Part shown: positions 20,235 through 28,259 of the stretch, in pieces | Layout of the letters: each line of letters begins with the position of its first letter | How positions within the stretch are numbered: the first letter of the stretch is position 1 | NCBI RefSeq assembly: GCF_018199995.1 | Contig: NZ_CP073578.1 | Location: forward strand, 2,604,001-2,668,000 | Source of the DNA: Photobacterium sp. GJ3 | GTDB lineage: Bacteria > Pseudomonadota > Gammaproteobacteria > Enterobacterales > Vibrionaceae | Reading direction: 5' to 3' | DNA: 64,000 nt | Position numbers and translations under genes: made by a program | Notes under the pieces: generated by a model | Told to the model about the DNA's origin: nothing | Databases searched by the model: none | What the model saw: only the letters and a program-made list of their open reading frames with translations

Positions 20235-20660
20235 ATGAAACCAATGAGCCAGACCACGCAGAATCTGCGCTATTTTGCCCTGACCGCCAACCTGTCCCTG
20301 CTGCTTTGGGTCGTGCTGTGGCAAAGCGTGATTTCGCCGCACCCACACCTGAACAACTATGTGGTTGCGGGGATGTGGAGTTTGCCTTTACTGCTGCCTT
20401 TGAAAGGCATGTTGGAAGGAAAGCCCTATACCCACGCCTGGGCGAACTTCATCCTGATGTTCTATTTTCTGCATGCACTGACATTGCTTTGGACCGATGG
20501 CGGGGAACGCTGGCTGGCGCTGGTTGAACTGGGCCTGACGACTGCAGCCTTCTTCGGCAATATTTTATTTGCCAGGGCCAGAGGGCGCGAACTGGGCAAT
20601 CAACTGAAAAAGCTGTCCCAGGTTGAGCGTGAAGAGCGAGAAGCTCACGGTGACAAGTAA
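20235..20660 (+). CDS. DUF2069 inner-membrane protein
   Basis: A 141-residue membrane protein with four predicted helices (about 12-32, 42-58, 68-87 and 96-115) and a charged C-terminal tail. Family stretches include LPLLLPLKGMLEGKPYTHAW. The family is common in gammaproteobacteria and has no assigned function. It sits 38 bases after the flavodoxin gene with a TAAGGA Shine-Dalgarno and probably ends that transcript. The stop abuts a short palindromic repeat. Confidence 0.85.
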   Translation: MKPMSQTTQNLRYFALTANLSLLLWVVLWQSVISPHPHLNNYVVAGMWSLPLLLPLKGMLEGKPYTHAWANFILMFYFLHALTLLWTDGGERWLALVELGLTTAAFFGNILFARARGRELGNQLKKLSQVEREEREAHGDK

Positions 20661-20699
20661 TACCAATCGCAGTCAATCACTGACTGACTTTGATTGATA
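20661..20699. repeat. Short palindromic repeat, deleted form of the MITE-like element
   Basis: A 39-base element with ends TACCAATC and GATTGATA. Its left 13 bases match the left end of the 160-base element at 26296-26455, and its right end matches that element's right end apart from two changes, so it looks like the two ends joined without the middle. Confidence 0.75.
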
Positions 20700-20712
20700 T
20701 AAACATCGGTGA

Positions 20713-20741
20713 CAAAAAAACCCGGCATGGCCGGGTTTTTT
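20713..20741. terminator. Bidirectional terminator (DUF2069 / DUF2066)
   Basis: The stem ACCCGGC / GCCGGGT is flanked by an A run and a T run, so it can end the plus-strand DUF2069 transcript and the minus-strand DUF2066 transcript. Confidence 0.92.
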
Positions 20742-20752
20742 ATGACATTCGT

Positions 20753-21934
20753 TTATGAATTCGGATGCCAGACATACTGACTGATGCCAGATGCTGCCGA
20801 TTCCCGAGTCGCACTGACATCCAGCTGAGGCAGTGGCTGAGACGCTGAACCTTCCCGGGAGGTCGGGGTAATGATCCCTTCCGTGACGGGTTGAGCGACG
20901 GAAGTTTCTTGCGGCATTTCACGAACCAGGGCTGAAACAGACTGTGTTCTCAGTCGCGGTTCCATCTCCAGCTCCCGGGCAAACGCCTGTTCGTTGCTCA
21001 GCAGCTTAATCGCAAAGCGAACCCGGTCTCCCTGCAAATGAGTGGCATCAACATCTGCCACAGAGCTCATCGCTTGCAGTAATTTTTCCAGTTGGAAAAA
21101 ATCTTCAACATGGCGGATATTGGCAACTTCAATCGCAAAGCCGCCTTCCGTCGCACCGCCCAGCTGTACCGCATAACGCGCAGCCAGTTCATCTGCAAGG
21201 GTATTCATCATTCCCTGAATCGCATCCTGCCCCTGGCTGCGTCCTTCAATCGGCGCTGCATTACCTTCTAACATCTCGGCCGGGGTATTCGGGAATAATT
21301 GCCAGCTCACCTGGCTTTTCGCACCACTACCGCTCACGCGGGCAATCAGAACCGCTTCCGGCTGATATCGTGCACTGGCCTGAGCCACAGGCTGAGCGAA
21401 CCCGCCCCACAAATCCGGTACACTGATTGCGGTGACATCTTCAAAATCACCAATCGGCAGCAACACAGGCAGACCCCGCATTGCTGCGAACTGATTCAAA
21501 TTGCTCTGTAGCTGATTGCCAGACTGATCCCAAACAATATTCCGATCACGGCCCTGATCTTCCACCAGCCAGACCAGTATAGTCGGACGCTGTTCCGACC
21601 AGAACGTTGCATTCGCCTGTGTCAGCAAATCCCGGATTTTTCCGCGGTCAAAGCTGACTGCCAGTGCCGGTTGCCCGTTTACCGTACTTTGTCCCAGTTG
21701 GCTGACATAAGCACTGTTATTGTCCAGTGCTTTCTGAATCACATCATTCCCGGCGATATCACTCTGGCCAGACACTTTGATCAGCACCTGCTGCAAAGCC
21801 GTTGCCCGGGCGGCACGTTCCGTCTGATTGTCGGTATCCGGCAGCAACACCTCTGCCTGATATAGGGTATTCACGGTTGCAGCCTGCAGCGGTAAGGTCA
21901 CCAGTGCTACAACGAAAAAAGCAAAACGCCACAT
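20753..21934 (-). CDS. DUF2066 domain protein, exported
   Basis: A 393-residue protein with a cleavable signal peptide (MWRFAFFVVALVTLPLQAA). The DUF2066 region covers about 20-300, for example LLPDTDNQTERAARATALQ and PTILVWLVEDQGRDRN. The C-terminal 60 residues are low-complexity and probably unstructured. No function is established; in relatives it lies near hda and uraA. Here hda is not present in the spacer that follows. Confidence 0.85.
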   Translation of the reverse strand: MWRFAFFVVALVTLPLQAATVNTLYQAEVLLPDTDNQTERAARATALQQVLIKVSGQSDIAGNDVIQKALDNNSAYVSQLGQSTVNGQPALAVSFDRGKIRDLLTQANATFWSEQRPTILVWLVEDQGRDRNIVWDQSGNQLQSNLNQFAAMRGLPVLLPIGDFEDVTAISVPDLWGGFAQPVAQASARYQPEAVLIARVSGSGAKSQVSWQLFPNTPAEMLEGNAAPIEGRSQGQDAIQGMMNTLADELAARYAVQLGGATEGGFAIEVANIRHVEDFFQLEKLLQAMSSVADVDATHLQGDRVRFAIKLLSNEQAFARELEMEPRLRTQSVSALVREMPQETSVAQPVTEGIITPTSREGSASQPLPQLDVSATRESAASGISQYVWHPNS

Positions 21935-22348
21935 AAGTCACTCGTCGTTTTTTCATGATCATTCACGGCTGTCAGACAACCGGAACATCATTTTTTATCC
22001 ATCGAAGCCTCATCTTATCAGACGCGGGCTTAATTCTCGGGCCTTGCAGCCGCTGGGGCTAATATACCTCAGGCATCCGCAAATAACGTAAATTGTCATA
22101 AAAAAATCCTAAAAACGGGCAGCAGTTGGCGTTCCGCTGCGCACCGAATGATGCACATGATCGGATTCAGTCCGTTGCGTTATCCGCGATTGATAAAAAC
22201 AAGACGCATAAAATCGGACATCCGGGATGCGTCGCAGTCAAATCACCTCAATCAGTAACAAGATTATCAAATTAATGTCCGGGATCGCTGGGGAATCGTT
22301 TGCGCTTGTGCTAGCATTGCGCGATTTTTTTTATACCGAGGGAGAATT
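21935..22348. other. Divergent spacer between DUF2066 and uraA
   Basis: 414 bases without a credible gene. It holds the promoters of both neighbours and a PurR-like site near uraA. I see no remnant of hda, the gene often found here. Confidence 0.7.
22290..22305 (-). promoter_or_regulatory. PurR-like operator upstream of uraA
   Basis: On the minus strand GCGCAAACGATTCCCC fits the PurR consensus ANGCAANCGNTTNCNT at every fixed position except the outermost two. It lies 44 bases upstream of the uraA start. Control of uracil uptake by the purine repressor is an inference. Confidence 0.5.
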
Positions 22349-23605
22349 GTGACAATGATGCAGATCTTACAAGGGGTCCAGATGCTGTTTGTGGCATTTG
22401 GTGCGTTAGTCCTGGTACCACTGTTAACCGGGCTTGACCCCAATGTTGCCCTGTTCGGCGCCGGTCTCGGCACTTTACTCTTTCAAATCATCACCAAACG
22501 CAGCGTTCCCATTTTTCTTGCCTCTTCTTTCGCGTTTATTGCTCCCATCCTTTACGGTGTTCAAACTTGGGGAATCCCCTCAACTCTCGGTGGCCTGATG
22601 ATGGCCGGGATCGTCTATCTGATGATGGCTGCCGTGATTAAGGTCCGTGGCGTCGGCATCATTCACAAACTCTTGCCGCCTGTCGTTGTTGGTCCGGTCA
22701 TTATGGTCATCGGTTTAGGGCTGGCTCCGGCGGCTGTCAACATGGCACTGGGAAAAAGCGGTGATGGCGCGATTCAGATTGTAGACGGCGATCCGGCTTT
22801 GTGGATTGCGGGGATCTCCCTGCTGGTCACGATTGTGGTCAGTGTGTTTGCCAAAGGGATCTTTAAGCTGGTGCCGATCATGGCAGGGATTCTTGCCGGT
22901 TATGGCGTCAGCCTGTTCTTTGGTGTGGTGGACTTTACACCCGTCCAGCAAGCCAGCTGGTTCGCGGTTCCCAACTTCACGCTGCCTGAGTTCAACATCA
23001 ACGCCGTTCTGTTCATGATCCCGGTAGCGATTGCCCCTGCTGTCGAACATGTGGGCGATATGCTGGCGATTTCGAACGTCACGAACAAAGATTATCTGAA
23101 AAAACCTGGCCTGCACCGCACCATGGCCGGAGACGGTGTCGCAACCATCGCCGCTTCCATGGTTGGCGCGCCACCCAATACCACCTACTCCGAAGTGACA
23201 GGTGCCGTGATGCTGACCAAAGCATTCAATCCGGCCATCATGACCTGGAGTGCTGTGACTGCCATCGTGCTGGCTTTCGTTGGAAAACTGGGCGCAATTC
23301 TGCAAACCATTCCGGTGCCCGTGATGGGCGGTATCATGATTCTGCTGTTTGGCTCGATTGCGACCGTCGGGCTCAATACGCTGATCAAAAATCAGGTGGA
23401 TCTGCACAAATCACGCAATCTGGTGATTGTCGCGGTCACGCTGGTATTCGGGATTGGTGGCATGGCGTTTGGCATTGGCGAGTTCAGCCTGCAGGGTGTC
23501 AGCCTGTGCGGTATCGTCGCGATCGTACTGAACCTGGTTCTGCCAAAAGATCTGGGTGAGAGCAATATTGTCGACAACGCCCAAATGGAATCAGACAACC
23601 ATTAA
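22349..23605 (+). CDS. uraA: Uracil permease (NCS2 family)
   Basis: Proton-driven uracil importer of the inner membrane. The product has 418 residues and about fourteen hydrophobic segments. The NCS2 signature is visible around APAVEHVGDMLAIS, whose glutamate contacts uracil in E. coli UraA, and GAPPNTTYSEVTGAV. The GTG at 22349 is the first start after GGGAG; ATGs at 22355 and 22358 are better spaced and shorten it by two or three residues. It is convergent with upp, which uses the imported uracil. Confidence 0.93.
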   Translation: MTMMQILQGVQMLFVAFGALVLVPLLTGLDPNVALFGAGLGTLLFQIITKRSVPIFLASSFAFIAPILYGVQTWGIPSTLGGLMMAGIVYLMMAAVIKVRGVGIIHKLLPPVVVGPVIMVIGLGLAPAAVNMALGKSGDGAIQIVDGDPALWIAGISLLVTIVVSVFAKGIFKLVPIMAGILAGYGVSLFFGVVDFTPVQQASWFAVPNFTLPEFNINAVLFMIPVAIAPAVEHVGDMLAISNVTNKDYLKKPGLHRTMAGDGVATIAASMVGAPPNTTYSEVTGAVMLTKAFNPAIMTWSAVTAIVLAFVGKLGAILQTIPVPVMGGIMILLFGSIATVGLNTLIKNQVDLHKSRNLVIVAVTLVFGIGGMAFGIGEFSLQGVSLCGIVAIVLNLVLPKDLGESNIVDNAQMESDNH

Positions 23606-23647
23606 TGGACGTGCCTTCAGCCGCGATTGACGTCGCGGCATTCAAAC

Positions 23648-23678
23648 ATAAAAAAACCGGCAATCAGCCGGTTTTTTT
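23648..23678. terminator. Bidirectional terminator between uraA and upp
   Basis: The stem AACCGGC / GCCGGTT with an A run on one side and a T run on the other serves both convergent genes. Confidence 0.93.
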
Positions 23679-23698
23679 GAATCGGTCGGATGACTGAA

Positions 23699-24325
23699 TT
23701 ATTTGGTCCCGAAGATTTTATCGCCAGCATCGCCCAGGCCCGGAACGATGTAACCTTTGTCATTCAATTTCTGGTCAATGGCAGCCGTGTACAGCTCAAC
23801 ATCCGGGTGCGCTTTTTCCAGCGCTGCAATCCCTTCAGGCGCAGCCACCAGCACCAGCACTTTAATGGAGTGACAACCGTGCTCTTTCAGCAGATCAATG
23901 GTTGCAATCATGGAACCACCAGTGGCCAGCATCGGGTCAACAACCAGCGCCATACGCTCATCAATGTTTGAAGCCAGTTTATGGAAGTAAGGCACAGGCT
24001 CCAGCGTTTCTTCATCACGGTAAATACCAACCGTGCTGATACGGGCACTTGGCATGTGCTCCAGAACGCCATCCATCATCCCCAGACCAGCACGCAGGAT
24101 TGGCACGACAGTGACTTTTTTCCCTTTGATCTGATCCACGTCAACCGGGCCGTTCCAGCCTTCAATGGTAATGGTTTCTGTCTCGAAGTCTGAAGTCGCT
24201 TCATACGTCAGCAGGCTACCCACTTCAGTCGCCAGTTCACGAAACCGCTTGGTGCTGATATCCGCTTCACGCATCAGACCAATTTTATGCTTCACCAGCG
24301 GGTGTTTTACCTCAACGACTTTCAT
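23699..24325 (-). CDS. upp: Uracil phosphoribosyltransferase
   Basis: Salvages uracil with PRPP to UMP in the cytosol. The product has 208 residues, exactly the E. coli length. The PRPP loop is [12 protein letters not shown] (about 127-138), and the uracil-binding C-terminal part includes [16 protein letters not shown]. It diverges from purM across a spacer holding a PurR box, and faces uraA; in E. coli upp and uraA form one operon, so the opposing orientation here differs. Confidence 0.96.
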   Translation of the reverse strand: MKVVEVKHPLVKHKIGLMREADISTKRFRELATEVGSLLTYEATSDFETETITIEGWNGPVDVDQIKGKKVTVVPILRAGLGMMDGVLEHMPSARISTVGIYRDEETLEPVPYFHKLASNIDERMALVVDPMLATGGSMIATIDLLKEHGCHSIKVLVLVAAPEGIAALEKAHPDVELYTAAIDQKLNDKGYIVPGLGDAGDKIFGTK

Positions 24326-24442
24326 CTTGGACTCCTACACAACAAAATTTCAAAAAAATCGATCTATTATACACTAGTCCATTGTCTTGCAGGTAGGGAA
24401 TAACCGTCCATCTGGTCAGGTTTCCGCCACACAGAATATTTG

Positions 24443-24458
24443 ACGCAAACGTTTTCCT
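24443..24458 (+). promoter_or_regulatory. PurR operator upstream of purM
   Basis: ACGCAAACGTTTTCCT matches the PurR consensus ANGCAANCGNTTNCNT at every fixed position. It lies 62 bases before the purM start, the position expected for repression by PurR bound to hypoxanthine or guanine. It could also affect upp, which diverges from it. Confidence 0.87.
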
Positions 24459-24519
24459 TTCCGCCCTGACTACTGTTATCATACTGCGGATTTTGCGATT
24501 TAACCGGTGAGGATCTGTT

Positions 24520-25560
24520 GTGAGCGGTAATCATTCTTCTCTAAGTTACAAAGATGCAGGTGTCGATATTGATGCAGGGAATGCTTTGGTTGATCGAATC
24601 AAAGGTGTAGTCAAGCGCACGACACGTCCGGAAGTCATGGGCGGTTTGGGCGGATTTGGCGCACTGTGTTCGCTGCCAACCAAGTATAAAGAGCCGGTTC
24701 TGGTTTCAGGGACAGACGGTGTAGGCACCAAGCTGCGTCTGGCGATGGATCTGAAAAAGCACGACACCATTGGCATAGACCTGGTGGCAATGTGTGTGAA
24801 CGACCTGATTGTTCAGGGCGCAGAACCTCTGTTCTTCCTCGATTACTACGCCACAGGCAAACTGGATGTCGACACCGCCGCAAGCGTGGTGAGCGGAATT
24901 GGTGAAGGCTGCGTTCAGTCCGGTTGTGCACTGATTGGTGGTGAAACCGCAGAAATGCCAGGCATGTATCACGGTGAAGACTATGATGTCGCGGGTTTCT
25001 GTGTCGGTGTTGTTGAGAAATCTGAAATCATCGACGGCACCAAAGTCCAGGCGGGCGATGCGCTGATTGCTGTCGCTTCAAGTGGCCCTCACTCCAATGG
25101 TTATTCTCTGATTCGTAAAATCCTTGAAGTTTCTCAGGCCGACCTGAACCAGGATCTGGAAGGGAAGCCACTGTCTGAGCACCTACTGGAACCCACCCGA
25201 ATTTACGTGAAACCTGTGCTGAAACTGATGGAAAGCTGCGAACTGCACGCGATTTCTCACATCACTGGCGGTGGTTTCTGGGAAAACATTCCACGCGTTC
25301 TGCCTCAGAACACCAAAGCCGTCATTGACGGTAAGAGCTGGGAATGGCCAGCGGTGTTCAACTGGCTGCAGCAAGCAGGCAATGTGGATACCCGTGAAAT
25401 GTACCGGACCTTCAACTGTGGTGTTGGCTTGGTCATTGCCCTGCCGCAAGACCAAGCGACCAAGGCCGTTGAGTTACTGACCGCCGAAGGTGAAAACGCT
25501 TGGTTGCTGGGTTCAATTGCAGATGCTGCCGAGGGTGAAGCCCAGGTGGAGATTCGCTGA
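24520..25560 (+). CDS. purM: Phosphoribosylformylglycinamidine cyclo-ligase
   Basis: AIR synthetase, the ATP-dependent fifth step of purine synthesis. The product has 346 residues from a GTG start with GTGAGGA seven bases upstream. Family motifs include [15 protein letters not shown] at the N-terminus, the glycine-rich [22 protein letters not shown] and [13 protein letters not shown]. It is followed four bases later by purN, the E. coli operon arrangement, and is preceded by a consensus PurR box. Confidence 0.97.
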   Translation: MSGNHSSLSYKDAGVDIDAGNALVDRIKGVVKRTTRPEVMGGLGGFGALCSLPTKYKEPVLVSGTDGVGTKLRLAMDLKKHDTIGIDLVAMCVNDLIVQGAEPLFFLDYYATGKLDVDTAASVVSGIGEGCVQSGCALIGGETAEMPGMYHGEDYDVAGFCVGVVEKSEIIDGTKVQAGDALIAVASSGPHSNGYSLIRKILEVSQADLNQDLEGKPLSEHLLEPTRIYVKPVLKLMESCELHAISHITGGGFWENIPRVLPQNTKAVIDGKSWEWPAVFNWLQQAGNVDTREMYRTFNCGVGLVIALPQDQATKAVELLTAEGENAWLLGSIADAAEGEAQVEIR

Positions 25561-25563
25561 GCA

Positions 25564-26208
25564 ATGAAAAATATCGTTGTGCTGATTTCCGGCAGTGGTT
25601 CGAATCTGCAAGCCATCATCGATGCCTGTGAAAGCGGGACGATCAGCCATGGTCGGATTGCTGCGGTCATTTCCAATAAGGCCGATGCATATGGCCTGGA
25701 ACGCGCGCGCAATGCCGGTATTCCGACATCGCACCTCGCGGCAGCCGATTTTGCAGACCGTGACAGCTTTGACCGGGCTTTGGCTGATCTGATCGACGGC
25801 TATCAACCCGATCTGGTTGTCTTGGCGGGTTATATGCGGATCCTCAGTGGCGACTTCGTGCGCCACTATGAAGGCCGGATGCTGAATATTCACCCTTCCC
25901 TGCTGCCCAAGTATACGGGCCTGCATACGCACCAGCGAGCGCTGGATGCAGGGGATTCCGAGCACGGCACCAGTGTTCACTTCGTGACAGAAGAGCTGGA
26001 TGGTGGCCCGGTTATCCTGCAGGCAAAAGTCCCCATCTTTGACGGCGATAGCGCTGAAGCAGTGATGGCACGGGTCCAGCAACAAGAACACCGGATTTAC
26101 CCGCTGGTTTGTCAGTGGTTTCTGGAAGGACGCGTGGTCATGCAATCCGATGCAGCGGTTCTGGACGGAGAGCGCCTGCCACAGCACGGCTATGCTTCAG
26201 AAGAGTAA
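25564..26208 (+). CDS. purN: Phosphoribosylglycinamide formyltransferase
   Basis: GAR transformylase, which uses 10-formyl-tetrahydrofolate in the third step of purine synthesis. The product has 214 residues. SGSGSNLQAI near residue 10 binds the substrate phosphate; the catalytic Asn and His lie in LNIHPSLLPKYTG, and the aspartate in FVTEELDGGPVI. It is co-transcribed with purM (three-base gap) and ends at a strong terminator. Confidence 0.97.
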   Translation: MKNIVVLISGSGSNLQAIIDACESGTISHGRIAAVISNKADAYGLERARNAGIPTSHLAAADFADRDSFDRALADLIDGYQPDLVVLAGYMRILSGDFVRHYEGRMLNIHPSLLPKYTGLHTHQRALDAGDSEHGTSVHFVTEELDGGPVILQAKVPIFDGDSAEAVMARVQQQEHRIYPLVCQWFLEGRVVMQSDAAVLDGERLPQHGYASEE

Positions 26209-26239
26209 GTTGTGGGCAAGCACGCCTGACGATGCACAC

Positions 26240-26271
26240 AAAAATGCGGCTTTGAAAGCCGCATTTTTTTA
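26240..26271 (+). terminator. Rho-independent terminator after purN
   Basis: The stem AAATGCGGCTTT / AAAGCCGCATTT has a short loop and a T run, 31 bases beyond the purN stop. Confidence 0.93.
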
Positions 26272-26295
26272 TTGGGCAACACCCGAGCCCTATAA

Positions 26296-26455
26296 TACCA
26301 ATCGCAGTAAATAACTGGTCATCCTAGCTTGTTCAAATGTTCGATAACTGCGTTAGATTTTTTGATTGTAGAATAACTACTTATCTAAAAAACCCGCCTT
26401 GTTCTCAAACATTTCCCCTGCGCTATTTCTGATCATTGACTTACTTTGATTGGTA
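26296..26455. mobile_element. MITE-like palindromic element (160 bp)
   Basis: A gene-free element with perfect 8-base terminal inverted repeats TACCAATC / GATTGGTA and further internal symmetry: TAGATTTTTTGATTG against TATCTAAAAAACCCG, and CTGGTCAT against CTGATCAT. Elements of this general look are common between genes in Vibrionaceae and Shewanella. A shortened copy lies at 20661-20699. No transposase is present, so any movement must have used one supplied elsewhere. Confidence 0.75.
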
Positions 26456-26468
26456 TAAAACCTCTGGA

Positions 26469-27287
26469 TTAACGGGGGGCTGGTGACGGAGGTGGATCCT
26501 CTGGCACTTCAAGCTTCCGCTGATTGATCAGCTCACCATAGTGGAACACGGCAAACTCACCGGTTTCCATTTTATGCCAGCGCTCATCATTGGTCAGCGG
26601 CTGTGTCGCGATCACAGTCACCACATCATTGGGGGTGGTTTCCTGCTGAAAATCAATCGTCACATCTTCATCAATCAGGGAGGCTTTACCAAAAGGCGCA
26701 CGCCGGGTGATCCAGTGCAGGTTATTCGAACAGTACACCAGCACGAACTCGCCATCACTGAGCAGCATGTTATAAACCCCCAGCTTTCTCAGTTGATCAC
26801 ATTGCTTGGCGATCAGCTGGAATATCTGCCCCCAGTCCTGAGGCGGCTGCGGGAAGTGGGAATCGATTTGATTCATCAGCCAGCAAAAAGCGATTTCGCT
26901 GTCTGTGTCTCCGACTGGCTGATAGCGCCCCGTCTCCAGAGCCTCATATCCGGTCAGTTGGCCATTGTGCGCGAAGGTCCAGTAACGGCCCCAAAGTTCC
27001 CGGGTAAACGGATGTGTGTTTTCAAGGCACACACCACCCCGGTTTGCCTGTCGGATATGACTGATCACCGCACAACTTTTGATCGGATACTGCTGGACCA
27101 GCGCCGCGATTTGAGAATGGCAGCTCGGCTTGGGATCTTTGAAGGTCCGAAAGCCCTTTCCTTCATAAAAAGTGATCCCCCAGCCATCAGCATGCGGGCC
27201 GGTTCGGCCGCCCCGCTGCATCAGTCCGGTAAAGCTGAAGCAAATATCAGTTGGCACGTTTGCACTCATGCCAAGCAATTCACACAT
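26469..27287 (-). CDS. yafJ: Class II glutamine amidotransferase-like protein YafJ
   Basis: A 272-residue protein of the Ntn-hydrolase glutaminase type. The nucleophile is Cys2, exposed after loss of the initiator Met (MCELLGMSAN), and HADGWGI, ISHIRQANRG and FAHNGQL are substrate-binding stretches. It has no synthase domain, so the acceptor of the ammonia is unknown. The order yafJ-gmhA-fadE is that of E. coli. A proline-rich tail ends the protein. Confidence 0.9.
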   Translation of the reverse strand: MCELLGMSANVPTDICFSFTGLMQRGGRTGPHADGWGITFYEGKGFRTFKDPKPSCHSQIAALVQQYPIKSCAVISHIRQANRGGVCLENTHPFTRELWGRYWTFAHNGQLTGYEALETGRYQPVGDTDSEIAFCWLMNQIDSHFPQPPQDWGQIFQLIAKQCDQLRKLGVYNMLLSDGEFVLVYCSNNLHWITRRAPFGKASLIDEDVTIDFQQETTPNDVVTVIATQPLTNDERWHKMETGEFAVFHYGELINQRKLEVPEDPPPSPAPR

Positions 27288-27316
27288 GTTTCCCTTTCCT
27301 CTGTCAGACGTCAGGC

Positions 27317-27901
27317 TTACGCGACGCCTTCCATTTCCTTCTCAACCAGCATGATCAGGATGTGAATGATCTTAATATGAATTTCCTGAATACGATCAGC
27401 ATAGCCGAAATGCGGTACACGGATTTCAACATCCGCCAGCCCGGCCATCTTACCGCCGTCTTTACCGGTCAGCGCAATCACTTTCATGCCTTTGGCTTTC
27501 GCCGCCTCAATCGCTTTCAGAATATTGCCGGAGTTCCCTGAGGTCGACAGGCCGAACAGCACATCACCTTTGGCACCCACAGCTTCCAGATAGCGGGAAA
27601 AGACATACTCGTAGCCAAAATCATTACTCACGCAAGACAAATGGCTTGGATCTGAAATCGCAATCCCCGGATAGCCCGGACGGTTATCACGATAACGACC
27701 AGTCAGTTCCTCAGCAAAATGCATGGCATCGCAATGCGAACCGCCATTACCGCAAGACAGTACTTTACCACCCTGCTTGAATGAGTCCGCCAGCAGCTTT
27801 GCCGCTGCTGCGATATCCGCCAGATTCTTTTCATCACTGATAAATCGATTCAGTACTTCTGCCGCTTCCGTCAGCTCGGAACGAATGAGATCTTGGTACA
27901 T
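27317..27901 (-). CDS. gmhA: Sedoheptulose-7-phosphate isomerase
   Basis: First enzyme of ADP-heptose synthesis for the lipopolysaccharide inner core. The 194-residue SIS-domain protein carries [22 protein letters not shown], which holds zinc- and phosphate-contacting residues, and [18 protein letters not shown]. GmhB, the third-step phosphatase, is encoded about 33 kb away at 60948-61523. It is 29 bases upstream of yafJ on the same strand and is divergent from fadE. Confidence 0.95.
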   Translation of the reverse strand: MYQDLIRSELTEAAEVLNRFISDEKNLADIAAAAKLLADSFKQGGKVLSCGNGGSHCDAMHFAEELTGRYRDNRPGYPGIAISDPSHLSCVSNDFGYEYVFSRYLEAVGAKGDVLFGLSTSGNSGNILKAIEAAKAKGMKVIALTGKDGGKMAGLADVEIRVPHFGYADRIQEIHIKIIHILIMLVEKEMEGVA

Positions 27902-28259
27902 AGGCTTTTCTCTGTGGATTATTGATGATGCAAGGCCATGCCTTGCTGAATATGCCCTGGCAGGCAGTTTACATAGAAACCCTAGGAAGTGTCGACTCGC
28001 ACGTCGGGAAAACCAGTGATTTATCCCTCATATCGGCCGCTCTGCCGGGAAGGAAACCGTTTTCCCACCGATTTTTCATTCCATATGTTCCTCAATCGTT
28101 CAAATGACAATGCGAAGTTACTCAGCAATTCTCAAAAAAAGTTTTTACATTTTGGCAAACTTCATCTTACACTTAGTCCAAGTGGTATGACCTCTTACCT
28201 ATTCGTTTTATCAAATAACAATACCCACAGAGAATATTCCTGATTAAGGAGAAGATAGA
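27902..28259. other. Divergent spacer between gmhA and fadE
   Basis: 358 bases without a credible gene. The right half holds a FadR-like palindrome and the fadE ribosome site (TAAGGAGAAG). I see no RNA gene here. Confidence 0.75.
28180..28196. promoter_or_regulatory. Putative FadR operator upstream of fadE
   Basis: AAGTGGT-ATG-ACCTCTT is a 7-3-7 near-perfect inverted repeat with the TGGT...ACC core of FadR sites and matches most of the usual 17-base consensus. It lies 80 bases before fadE. FadR represses fadE in E. coli, which supports the call. Confidence 0.6.
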
